This document shows positions 1 to 6,229 of a stretch of DNA of 10,394 nt, piece by piece; position 1 is the first letter of the stretch; each line of letters begins with the position of its first letter. Source of the DNA: DATAYA01 sp036272815 (lineage in GTDB: Bacteria; Pseudomonadota; Alphaproteobacteria; Acetobacterales; Acetobacteraceae); assembly GCA_036272815.1 (NCBI GenBank), contig DATAYA010000266.1:1-10394 (forward strand), written 5' to 3'. The notes under the pieces are model-generated. The model was not told the origin of the DNA, did not search any database, and saw only the letters and a list, made by a program, of their open reading frames with translations. The position numbers were made by a program, and so were the translations under genes.

Positions 1-630
1 CGGCGAGCCGAACAGCGCGCCCACGACGTCGAGGAAGCCGGCCGGATCGATCTCGGCGCGGCGCACTAGCGCCATCGTCTCGCCCATCACCTCGATCATC
101 GCGGCGAGCTGCATGTTGCAGGCGAGCTTGACCAGGTTGGCGTGCCAGGGCGTCGAGCCCAACTCGGTGACACCGCGGCCCATCGCCGCCAGCAGCGGCC
201 GAACCCGCGCACAGGCCGCGTCGGGACCGGCGAGCGCCATCCAGAGCTTGCCCGCGGCCGCGACGTCCGGCCGGCCGAGCACCGGGCAGGCGACATAGTC
301 CCGCCCGCGCGCGGCGTGTGCCTCGGCCAGATGGCGGGCGGCGGCGATGCCGATCGTGCTCATCGAGAGGTGGACCGCGCCCTCCCCGAGTGCATCGAGC
401 AGCCCGCCCGCGACCACCGCCTCCACCGCCGCATCGTCGGCGAGCATGGTGATCGCGACCGCGGCACCACCCACCGCCTCGGCGATGCTGCTGGCGCGGG
501 GAGGCTGCGTCGCGAACCCCTCCGGCTGCCGGGGGCTGCGGTTCCAGACGACGAGATCGTGGCCCGCGCGGGCGAGGTTAGCGGCCATCGGGGCGCCCAT
601 CGAACCGAGACCGAGGAAAGCGATCTTCAT
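1..630 (-). CDS. NAD(P)-dependent oxidoreductase, 3-hydroxyisobutyrate dehydrogenase family (partial, C-terminus beyond window)
   Basis: The first 210 residues of a beta-hydroxyacid dehydrogenase are visible, continuing past the left edge. The N-terminal Rossmann fold has GLGSMG at residues 7-12. The second strand ends in VVWNR (27-31); an Asn-Arg pair there, rather than an acidic residue, is typical of NADPH-preferring members such as glyoxylate/succinic semialdehyde reductases. The substrate loop reads ACPVLGRPDVAAAGKL (114-129), and the catalytic-lysine motif is NLVKLACN, with Lys168 and Asn172. The family reversibly oxidises short 3-hydroxyacids in the cytosol; the substrate cannot be read from the sequence. 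The ATG start is supported by AGGAGA six bases upstream (637-642). The gene is divergent from the MFS transporter at 749, so the two may share control and a small organic acid substrate; that link is inference. The family call is secure. Confidence 0.93.
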   Translation of the reverse strand, partial: MKIAFLGLGSMGAPMAANLARAGHDLVVWNRSPRQPEGFATQPPRASSIAEAVGGAAVAITMLADDAAVEAVVAGGLLDALGEGAVHLSMSTIGIAAARHLAEAHAARGRDYVACPVLGRPDVAAAGKLWMALAGPDAACARVRPLLAAMGRGVTELGSTPWHANLVKLACNMQLAAMIEVMGETMALVRRAEIDPAGFLDVVGALFGSP

Positions 631-672
631 GCGTCATCTCCTGACCAGGATGGCTGGCAGCACTCCCCCGTA

Positions 673-707
673 CGGCGCAACAGGCGGGGCGACGCCCGGT
701 TGCCGGA
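673..707. promoter_or_regulatory. Imperfect inverted repeat in the divergent oxidoreductase/MFS promoter region
   Basis: The 118-bp gap between the two divergent genes contains GCAAC (677-681) facing GTTGC (699-703). Between them is a small GGGC-GAC-GCCC hairpin. This could be an operator for a regulator serving both genes, but no repressor gene is in view and I see no clear sigma-70 hexamers. It is a candidate only; GC-rich DNA makes short inverted repeats easily. Confidence 0.25.
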
Positions 708-748
708 TGCGGCGGCGGCGGCGAAACTGTGCTCGAGGGAGAAGCGTC

Positions 749-2017
749 GTGTCCAACCGAGCCCAGTTCGCCACCGCCGAGCCCGGCGGCGTCGAGAGCC
801 GGCGCGCCTGGGCGGTGGCCGCGGCGACGCTCGCCATCCTCTCGGTGAGCTATGGCGCGCCGCTGCTGGTCGTGGTCGGGCTGGAGCCGATCACCGCCGA
901 TCTCGGCGTCTCGCGGTCGGCGGCGGTGCTGGCGAGTTCGGCGGCGTGGCTCGGCGCCGGCGTGGGCGGCATCCTGGCGGGGCGGATCGCCGATCGCATC
1001 GGCGTCCGCTGGACGGTCGCGTTCGGCGCGCTCGCTTTGGCGGCGGGCCTCGCCGCCTCGGCGTTGGGCGGCATCGGTTCGCTCTGGCTTGGGCATCTGG
1101 TGCTGATCGGGGCACTCGGGACGGGGGCGATCTATCCGCCGCTCGTCGTGCATGTCAGCCGCTGGTTCGACCGAAGGCGGGGTACGGCGCTGGCGCTGAT
1201 CTCTTCGGGGCAATACGTCGCGGGCGCACTCTGGCCGATCGTCTTCGAGCACGGCATCGCGCGGTTCGGCTGGCGCCATACGATGCTGGCGTTCGGCGGG
1301 TTCGAGGCGGTCTGCATCCTGCCGCTGGCGTTGCTGCTGCTGCGCGCCGCCGCCCCGCCGCCGCGGCCGGCGGCCATGGCAGTGCCCGCCGGGCGCCGCG
1401 GCCGGTCGCTCCAGGCCGGCCTGCCCGCCTCGGTGTCGCCGCGCACGGCGCAGGCGATGCTGTGCGCCGCCAACTTTCTCTGCTGCGTGCCGATGGCGCT
1501 GCCGATGGCGCATCTGGTGGCGTTCTGCAGCGACCTCGGGATCGCGCCGGCGAGCGGGGCGCTGATGCTCTCGACACTTCTCGGCGCCGCGTTCGTCAGC
1601 CGCCAGGCTTGGGGCTGGCTTGCCGACCGGATCGGCGGGTTGCCGACGATCCTGGCCGGCTCGATCTGCCAGGCGGTGGCACTCGCGGGCTTCCTGGCGA
1701 CGCGAGGCGAGGTCGGGCTGTTCACGGTCTCGGCCGCATTCGGGCTTGGCTTCAGCGGCATCGTGCCGGCCTATGTGTTGGTGATCCGCCAGTTCTTCCC
1801 GGCGCGGGAGGCGAGTTGGCGGGTGCCGGTGATGCTCCTCTGCGGCACCTGCGGGATGGCGTTCGGCGGCTGGCTCGGCGGCGCGATCTACGACCGGGCC
1901 GGGAGCTACGGTGCGGCCTTCCTGGTCGGGATCGCGGTCAATCTCGTCCACATCGCGCTGATCTCGACGCTGCTGCTACGCGTGCGGCCAGACGCGGTGC
2001 GGGTGGCGGCGGCGTGA
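749..2017 (+). CDS. MFS transporter, about 12 transmembrane segments
   Basis: A 422-residue major facilitator superfamily permease of the inner membrane. Hydrophobic segments alternate with short loops throughout. The MFS motif A in the loop between TM2 and TM3 reads GRIADRIGVR (78-87), and a degenerate copy, GWLADRIGG (289-297), opens the second half, as expected for a duplicated 6+6 fold. RWFDRRRGTALAL (138-150) and a Gly-rich TM5 resemble monocarboxylate or oxalate/formate-type transporters, but the substrate is not determinable. A Pro/Ala/Arg-rich cytoplasmic loop (about 200-230) links the halves. The start is a GTG preceded by GAGGGAGAAG (734-743) at good spacing; the frame is open further upstream, but nothing there looks coding. 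It is divergent from the oxidoreductase, suggesting uptake or export of a related organic acid (inference). Confidence 0.9.
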   Translation: MSNRAQFATAEPGGVESRRAWAVAAATLAILSVSYGAPLLVVVGLEPITADLGVSRSAAVLASSAAWLGAGVGGILAGRIADRIGVRWTVAFGALALAAGLAASALGGIGSLWLGHLVLIGALGTGAIYPPLVVHVSRWFDRRRGTALALISSGQYVAGALWPIVFEHGIARFGWRHTMLAFGGFEAVCILPLALLLLRAAAPPPRPAAMAVPAGRRGRSLQAGLPASVSPRTAQAMLCAANFLCCVPMALPMAHLVAFCSDLGIAPASGALMLSTLLGAAFVSRQAWGWLADRIGGLPTILAGSICQAVALAGFLATRGEVGLFTVSAAFGLGFSGIVPAYVLVIRQFFPAREASWRVPVMLLCGTCGMAFGGWLGGAIYDRAGSYGAAFLVGIAVNLVHIALISTLLLRVRPDAVRVAAA

Positions 2018-2063
2018 GGCGGCTCGGCGGCTGCGGGCCGTGGCCAGCTATGCGCGGCGGCTC

Positions 2064-2090
2064 CACGTCGGTCACTGTCGACCGGCCGTG
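2064..2090. terminator. Candidate bidirectional hairpin between convergent MFS gene and recR
   Basis: In the 111-bp gap between two convergent stop codons, CACG and CGGTC (2064-2073) pair with GACCG and CGTG (2080-2090) around the loop ACTGTC, with a small internal bulge. Its place fits a shared terminator. No T-run follows on either strand, so intrinsic termination is uncertain. Confidence 0.3.
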
Positions 2091-2128
2091 CGCTGGCTGC
2101 CGACCGCAATCACTGATCCGGTCATGCC

Positions 2129-2740
2129 CTAGCCGAGCGGCCGCCGCGCCCGCAGCGCCGCCGCCAGCGTGCCCTCGTCCAGCGCATCGAGCGCGCCGCC
2201 CATCGGCATCCCCTGCGCCAGCCGCGTGACCCGCACCCCGGTCCCCGCCAGCCGCTCCGCCAGCCAATGGGACGTGCTCGCGCCCTCCACCGTGGCGCCG
2301 AGAGCCAGGATCACCTCGCGCACCCCTCCCTCGCCGTCACCCGGGGGGCCGATCCGCGCCAGCAGCGGCGGCACGTTCAGATCCTCCGGACCCACCCCGT
2401 CCAGCGCCGAGAGCGTGCCGCCGAGCACATGATAGAGCCCGCGATGCACGCCCGCCCGCTCCAGCGCCCAGAGGTCGGCCACACCCTCGACGACGCAGAT
2501 CAGGCTGCCGTCACGCTCGGGATCGGTGCAGATCGCGCACGGGTCGCGGCTGTCGAGATTGCCGCAGAGCCGGCACGGCCGCACCGCCTGCGCCGCCTCC
2601 GCGAGGGCGGAGGCCAACGGCAGCATCCGTGTCTCGGGCGCCTGCAGCAGCCGCAGTGCCGCCCGCCGGGCGCTGCGTGGACCGAGGCCGGGCAGGCGCG
2701 CCAGCAGCGCGATCAGGTGCTCGACCTCCGGGCCACCCAT
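2129..2740 (-). CDS. recR: Recombination mediator protein RecR
   Basis: A 203-residue protein of normal RecR length. With RecO (and RecF) it helps load RecA onto SSB-coated single-stranded DNA in gap repair. The N-terminal helix-hairpin-helix reads LARLPGLGPRSARRAALRL (13-31). A four-cysteine zinc site follows (C56, C59, C68, C71), then a Toprim domain starting ICVVEGVADLWALE (81-94, acidic E85 and D89). Further family blocks are YHVLGGTLSALDGVGPEDL (103-121), ALGATVEGASTSHWL (146-160) and VTRLAQGMPMGGALDALDEGTL (171-192). The start is an ATG 19 bp after the ybaB stop, with GGGGAGGA (2752-2759) upstream. It is the last gene of dnaX-ybaB-recR, an order conserved in many bacteria. Nothing is missing. 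Confidence 0.97.
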   Translation of the reverse strand: MGGPEVEHLIALLARLPGLGPRSARRAALRLLQAPETRMLPLASALAEAAQAVRPCRLCGNLDSRDPCAICTDPERDGSLICVVEGVADLWALERAGVHRGLYHVLGGTLSALDGVGPEDLNVPPLLARIGPPGDGEGGVREVILALGATVEGASTSHWLAERLAGTGVRVTRLAQGMPMGGALDALDEGTLAAALRARRPLG

Positions 2741-2759
2741 CGCGCCGCCTGTCCTCCCC

Positions 2760-3083
2760 TCAGAAGGGCAGCGACATGCCGGGCGGCAGGTTGAGGCCGC
2801 CGGCGACCTTCTGCATCTCCTCGGCGGTGACCGTCTCGAGCTTGCGGCGGGCGTCGGCGTGGGCGGCGACCACCAGGTCCTGCAGCATCTCCACCTCCGC
2901 CGGGTCGAGCAGCTTGGGATCGATGGTGAGCCGCTTCATCTCGCCCTTGCCGCTGATCGCGAGCTGCACAAGGCCGGCGCCAGCGCTGCCCTCAATCTCG
3001 ATCGTCTCGAGCTTGGCCTGCAGCTCCTGCACCTTGGCCTGCATGGCCCCGGCCTGCTTCATCAGGCCCGCGAGATTCTTCAT
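2760..3083 (-). CDS. ybaB: YbaB/EbfC family nucleoid-associated protein
   Basis: A 107-residue protein, the usual size for this family of small dimeric DNA-binding proteins that bridge or coat the nucleoid. It begins MKNLAGLMKQAGAMQAKVQE, the typical N-terminal helix. The beta core follows (IEGSAGAGLVQLAISGKGEM, about 30-49), then the conserved IDPKLLDPAEVEMLQDLVVAA block (54-74), and it ends with the Gly/Pro-rich tail GGLNLPPGMSLPF. Its ATG overlaps the dnaX stop as ATGA (3080-3083), and AAGGAG (3092-3097) lies eight bases upstream inside dnaX, which fixes the start and suggests translational coupling. Lying between dnaX and recR is the standard arrangement. The family call is secure; the exact cellular role of these proteins is only partly known. 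Confidence 0.96.
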   Translation of the reverse strand: MKNLAGLMKQAGAMQAKVQELQAKLETIEIEGSAGAGLVQLAISGKGEMKRLTIDPKLLDPAEVEMLQDLVVAAHADARRKLETVTAEEMQKVAGGLNLPPGMSLPF

Positions 3084-5050
3084 TCCTGCCACTCCTTGTC
3101 TTGCGGATCGGTCTCGTCGGTGTCCGCCAGTTCGGCATCGGCCGGCTCGGCATCCGGCGGCGCAAACTCCGGCATGTCGGGCGCCATCTGGGCCGCCATG
3201 TCGGGCAACACGACCGCCGGAGCCTCGATCGTTTCGATCCGCGCGCCGGGAAAGGCGTCGAGGATCGCGCGCACCAGCGGGTGCTGCGCCGCATCCTCGC
3301 GCCGCGCCGCCACCACAGCCTCGTCCTGCTCGGCCAGCGTCGGCGCGCCGGGCGCGGTCGAGAGCGCGATCGTCCAGCGGGTGCCGGTCGCAACCAGCAG
3401 CAGGGCGGCGAGCCGGGATGCGAGGTCGCGCGGCGCGTCCGCCTCGGGACGCAGCTCGATCACCGGCGGCGCGAAGCGGACGAGATGCACCGAATGCAGC
3501 AGCCGCGCCGCCAGTAGCGCCTCCCGTCGCTCCTGCGCCAGCGTCACTACGTCGCGCAGGCCGGCGAGACGCGGTCCGGCGGGAGCAGGGGGCGGCGCCG
3601 GCAAGGCGTCGGCACGGACCGGGCCGCCGCCGACCGCGGCCCGCGCGCCGCCGCCCCCACCACCGCTTGGCGCAATCGAAACCGGCGCGCCGCCCGGGGC
3701 TGCCGAGAGCCGCCGCACCAGTTCCCCCGGCGGCGGCAGGTCGGCGACATGGCAGAGCCGGATCAGCACCATCTCCGCCGCTGCCCGCCGGTCTGGCGCC
3801 GCTTCCACCTCCGCCAACCCCTTGAGCAGCATCTGCCACAGCCGCCCGAGCACGGGCACCGAGAGCCGGTCCGCCATCGCCGCGCCGCGGCTGCGCTCCG
3901 CCTCGGGCAGCTCCGCGTCGTCGCGCAGGCCGGGGACGGATTTCAGCCGTGTCAGTGTGTGGACCAGATCGAGCAGGTCGGCGATCAGCACCCCAAGATC
4001 GGCGCCACGCTCATGCGCGCGGTCGGTGATCGCGAGCGCCGCCGCCGGCTCGCCCGCCATCAGCGCCTCGAGCAGGTCGAACAGCGCGCCGCGATCGGCA
4101 AGCCCCAGCATGTCCGCGACCCGCGCAGCATCGATGGTGCCGCCGCCCGCCTCGGCCCCCCCCGGCTCGGTCCCCTGGGCGATCGCCTGATCGAGCAGCG
4201 AGAGCCCGTCGCGCACCGAGCCGTCTGCGGCGCGCGCGATCAGCGCCACCGCCTCGGCCTCGATCGCGATCGCCTCCGCCGCGGCGATGCGGGCGAAATG
4301 GGCGGACAGCTCGGCCGCCGAGACGCGGCGCAGGTCGAAGCGCTGGCAGCGCGACAGCACCGTCACCGGCACCTTGCGGATCTCGGTGGTGGCGAAGATG
4401 AACTTCACATGCGGCGGCGGCTCCTCCAGCGTCTTGAGCAGCGCGTTGAAGGCGTTGCGCGACAGCATGTGGACTTCGTCGACGATGAACACCTTGGCGC
4501 GCGCCTGCATCGGGCGGAATCGGGTCGCGTCGATGATCTCGCGCACGTCGTCGACGCCGGTGTTGGAGGCCGCGTCCATCTCGACCACGTCCGGGTGCCG
4601 GTCGGCCAGGATCGCCACGCAATTCGGGCAGACGCCGCACGGGTCGGGCGTCGGGCCGCCCTGGCCGTCGGGGCCGATGCAGTTGAACGCGCGCGCGATG
4701 ATGCGTGCGGTCGTGGTCTTGCCGACGCCGCGCACGCCGGTGAGCATGAAGGCGTGCGCCACGCGCCCGAGCGCGAAGGCGCGGCGCAGGATGCGCACCA
4801 TCGCCTCCTGCCCGATCAGGTCGTCGAAGTGCTGCGGGCGGTATTTGCGGGCCAGTACCCGATAGGCGGCCGCCGACGCCGGGGCCGCCGGCAGAGCGTC
4901 GCCGAACAGGCCCGGCCCGTCCTGCGGCGGTGCCGCCTCGGCGGCGGGCGGCGGTGCCGCCTCGGCGGCGGGCGGCGGTGCCGCGTCGGCGGCGGGCGGC
5001 GGCGCCGCGTCAGCGGCAGGCGGCGGCTCGTCCTGGAACAGGCCCGACAT
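3080..5050 (-). CDS. dnaX: DNA polymerase III subunits gamma/tau
   Basis: A 656-residue clamp-loader ATPase, which opens and loads the beta sliding clamp and, as tau, binds the polymerase core and DnaB helicase. After a Pro/Ala-rich N-terminal extension, the AAA+ module begins at YRVLARKYRPQHFDDLIGQE (63-82). Walker A is GVRGVGKTT (105-113), the zinc cysteines are C124, C138, C141 and C144, Walker B is VFIVDEVH (187-194), the SRC motif is SRCQRF (233-238) and sensor 2 is around R280. Clamp-loader domain III runs to about 445. A Gly/Pro-rich linker (about 449-495) precedes the tau C-terminal region (about 496-612). An acidic tail ends the protein. The start is the ATG with AAGGAG (5063-5068) 12 bases upstream; an earlier in-frame ATG at 5176 lies inside the SRP RNA and is unlikely. 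No A-rich slippery site is visible, so a short gamma form, if made, would need another route. Confidence 0.97.
   Translation of the reverse strand: MSGLFQDEPPPAADAAPPPAADAAPPPAAEAAPPPAAEAAPPQDGPGLFGDALPAAPASAAAYRVLARKYRPQHFDDLIGQEAMVRILRRAFALGRVAHAFMLTGVRGVGKTTTARIIARAFNCIGPDGQGGPTPDPCGVCPNCVAILADRHPDVVEMDAASNTGVDDVREIIDATRFRPMQARAKVFIVDEVHMLSRNAFNALLKTLEEPPPHVKFIFATTEIRKVPVTVLSRCQRFDLRRVSAAELSAHFARIAAAEAIAIEAEAVALIARAADGSVRDGLSLLDQAIAQGTEPGGAEAGGGTIDAARVADMLGLADRGALFDLLEALMAGEPAAALAITDRAHERGADLGVLIADLLDLVHTLTRLKSVPGLRDDAELPEAERSRGAAMADRLSVPVLGRLWQMLLKGLAEVEAAPDRRAAAEMVLIRLCHVADLPPPGELVRRLSAAPGGAPVSIAPSGGGGGGARAAVGGGPVRADALPAPPPAPAGPRLAGLRDVVTLAQERREALLAARLLHSVHLVRFAPPVIELRPEADAPRDLASRLAALLLVATGTRWTIALSTAPGAPTLAEQDEAVVAARREDAAQHPLVRAILDAFPGARIETIEAPAVVLPDMAAQMAPDMPEFAPPDAEPADAELADTDETDPQDKEWQE
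4931..5026 (-). repeat. Four tandem 24-bp repeats encoding PPPAA(D/E)AA at the DnaX N-terminus
   Basis: Residues 9-40 of DnaX are four consecutive eight-residue units, two PPPAADAA followed by two PPPAAEAA. At DNA level they are near-identical 24-bp units built on GGCGGCGGTGCCGC on the plus strand. Being in frame, copy-number change by slippage would lengthen or shorten a flexible, acidic, proline-rich arm without breaking the gene. Confidence 0.9.
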
Positions 5051-5062
5051 GCGCGGCTTGGT

Positions 5063-5080
5063 CTCCTTCCGCCGCGGCGG
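5063..5080 (-). promoter_or_regulatory. dnaX ribosome binding site next to a self-complementary leader sequence
   Basis: On the minus strand the dnaX leader reads CCGCCGCGGCGG (5069-5080), a perfect 12-bp palindrome, running straight into AAGGAG (5063-5068). The Shine-Dalgarno is 12 bases from the ATG at 5050, slightly long but the best available. The palindrome could pair within or between transcripts beside the binding site; whether it affects translation is unknown. Confidence 0.45.
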
Positions 5081-5104
5081 CGCCAGCGAGGTGTTGCGCG
5101 AGGT

Positions 5105-5202
5105 GGGAGGCCGGACGTGCGACCCGGGCGGAAACTCGCTGCGGCTGCTTCCTTCCGGACCTGACCGGGTTGGCAAGGCGCCCGTCCGCCCGCCGACCTC
5201 CC
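5105..5202 (-). ncRNA. ffs: Bacterial small signal recognition particle RNA (4.5S type)
   Basis: The minus strand carries the conserved SRP domain IV loop: GGTCAGGTCCGGAAGG followed by AAGCAGC (5144-5166 on the plus strand as its complement), the Ffh-binding hairpin with the GGAA tetraloop. The ends close in a perfect 10-bp stem, GGGAGGTCGG (5193-5202) with CCGGCCTCCC (5105-5114, including one G-U pair), giving a 98-nt hairpin of normal size. The RNA pairs with Ffh and FtsY to target nascent membrane proteins to the translocon. It stands just upstream of dnaX, a frequent arrangement in Alphaproteobacteria. The boundaries are inferred from the terminal stem and may be off by a few bases. Confidence 0.95.
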
Positions 5203-5208
5203 GAGGCG

Positions 5209-5239
5209 GTTATATCACGCAGACCCGGCGCGGCGGCAA
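5209..5239 (-). promoter_or_regulatory. Probable sigma-70 promoter of the SRP RNA
   Basis: Upstream of the SRP RNA 5' end, the minus strand reads TTGCCG (5234-5239) and, 17 bp on, GATATA (5211-5216), overlapping TATAAC (5209-5214). The overlap leaves 6-8 bases to the first G of the RNA at 5202. An AT-rich island in this GC-rich gap at exactly the right distance makes the assignment likely; which -10 register is used is unclear. Read-through could also supply dnaX. Confidence 0.65.
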
Positions 5240-5271
5240 GCGGGACGGCCGGGCGGGGCGGCGCACCCCGC

Positions 5272-5299
5272 TTGCACCACCGCGCGCATCCGCTATCCA
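5272..5299 (+). promoter_or_regulatory. Candidate promoter for the aromatic amino acid operon
   Basis: TTGCAC (5272-5277) and TATCCA (5294-5299) are 16 bp apart, with the ATG of the chorismate mutase gene 27 bases downstream. The sequence is a fair match to sigma-70 elements in a GC-rich gap. No leader peptide or attenuator hairpin is evident. Confidence 0.4.
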
Positions 5300-5326
5300 T
5301 CATCGCCCCTCCGTCACACTGCGAGC

Positions 5327-6229
5327 ATGTCGAACGCCACCCTCCCCTCCCCGGCCGAGCCGCCCGCCACGCCGCCGGTCGCCGCACCCGCAAGCCTCGC
5401 CGAGCTGCGCGCCGAACTCGACCGGCTTGACGACGCGCTGCACGCGACCCTGATGCGCCGGGCCGAGGTGGTCGCCGCGGTCGGTTCCCTCGGCGTCAAG
5501 CGCGCGACCGCGCTGCGCCCCGGCCGCGAGGCCGCCATCATCCGCCGGCTGCTGGCAGCCCATTCGGGCGGTCTGCCGCGGCAGGCCGTCGTGCGGCTCT
5601 GGCGCGAGCTGCTGGCGGCAACCACGGCGATGCAGGGCCGGTTCGCGGTCGCGGTCTGCGATGCCGAACCCGCGCTCGCCACCGTCGCGATCGCCCGCGA
5701 GCATTTCGGCGCGCTCACCCCGCTCGGCCACCACCGGACGCCGGCGCAGGCGATCCGCCAGGTGAGCGAGGGCCGCGCCGCCGTCGCCGTGCTGCCGATG
5801 CCAGCGCAGGACGAGCCCGACCAGGCCGCCTGGTGGACAGCCCTGCTGCACCAGGACGTTCCCCGCCTGCACATCGTCGCCCGGCTGCCGTTCTGGGCGC
5901 CGCGCCCCGAGGGCACACCGCAGGCGCAGGCACTGGTGGTCTCGGCCGCCGATCCGGACCCGTCCGGCGCGGACCGCAGCCTGCTCGGCCTCGAGATCGC
6001 GGCCGGGATCAGCCGTGCCCGGCTCGGCACGGCGCTCGGGGCCGCCGGGTTTGCGGCCCGGGATGTCATCCTGCGCCGCTACCCGGGTGCTGCCGCCGCG
6101 CAGGCGCTCGTGGAGGTGGAGGGCTTCGTCGCCGCCGACGACCGGCGACTCGCGGCGGCGAACGGCCTGATCCCGGCGCCGGTGCTGCTCGGGGCCTATG
6201 CCGTCCCGATCGAGGAGACCAGCGCATGA
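5327..6229 (+). CDS. Chorismate mutase (AroQ type) with C-terminal prephenate dehydratase-like region
   Basis: A 300-residue protein. Residues about 23-105 form an AroQ-type all-helical chorismate mutase (chorismate to prephenate): LAELRAELDRLDDALHATLMRR, RPGREAAIIRRLL and WRELLAATTAMQG. By eye against E. coli PheA, R28, an Arg at 44/45, R67, E68 and Q103 occupy catalytic positions, while the residue matching Lys39 is not lysine; the nearest is K58. Residues 106-297 (FAVAVCDAEPALATVAIAREHFGALTP and onward) have the rhythm of a periplasmic-binding-like prephenate dehydratase fold. They lack its usual ENS and TRF motifs, and there is no ACT regulatory domain. Similar mutase proteins are known in alphaproteobacteria. 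No good Shine-Dalgarno precedes the ATG. The stop overlaps the next ATG by 4 nt. The mutase call is firm; dehydratase activity is doubtful. Confidence 0.85.
   Translation: MSNATLPSPAEPPATPPVAAPASLAELRAELDRLDDALHATLMRRAEVVAAVGSLGVKRATALRPGREAAIIRRLLAAHSGGLPRQAVVRLWRELLAATTAMQGRFAVAVCDAEPALATVAIAREHFGALTPLGHHRTPAQAIRQVSEGRAAVAVLPMPAQDEPDQAAWWTALLHQDVPRLHIVARLPFWAPRPEGTPQAQALVVSAADPDPSGADRSLLGLEIAAGISRARLGTALGAAGFAARDVILRRYPGAAAAQALVEVEGFVAADDRRLAAANGLIPAPVLLGAYAVPIEETSA

Noticed and set aside
142..2229. A very long plus-strand open frame (695 codons) across the oxidoreductase and MFS region
   Set aside because: It is rich in Arg, Gly, Ala and Pro with no domain, and overlaps two well-supported genes in other frames. 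This is a GC-rich shadow.
2526..4190. Long plus-strand frames opposite dnaX-ybaB-recR (also 3749-5164)
   Set aside because: They are low-complexity Ser/Ala/Arg sequences antisense to genes with clear motifs; no ribosome site or family features.
3080..5050. Programmed frameshift site for a gamma form in dnaX
   Set aside because: No A-rich slippery heptamer with a following hairpin is visible in the GC-rich frame.
5051..5176. Upstream ATG giving DnaX 42 more residues
   Set aside because: The extension lies within the SRP RNA and has no family resemblance; AAGGAG supports the ATG at 5050.
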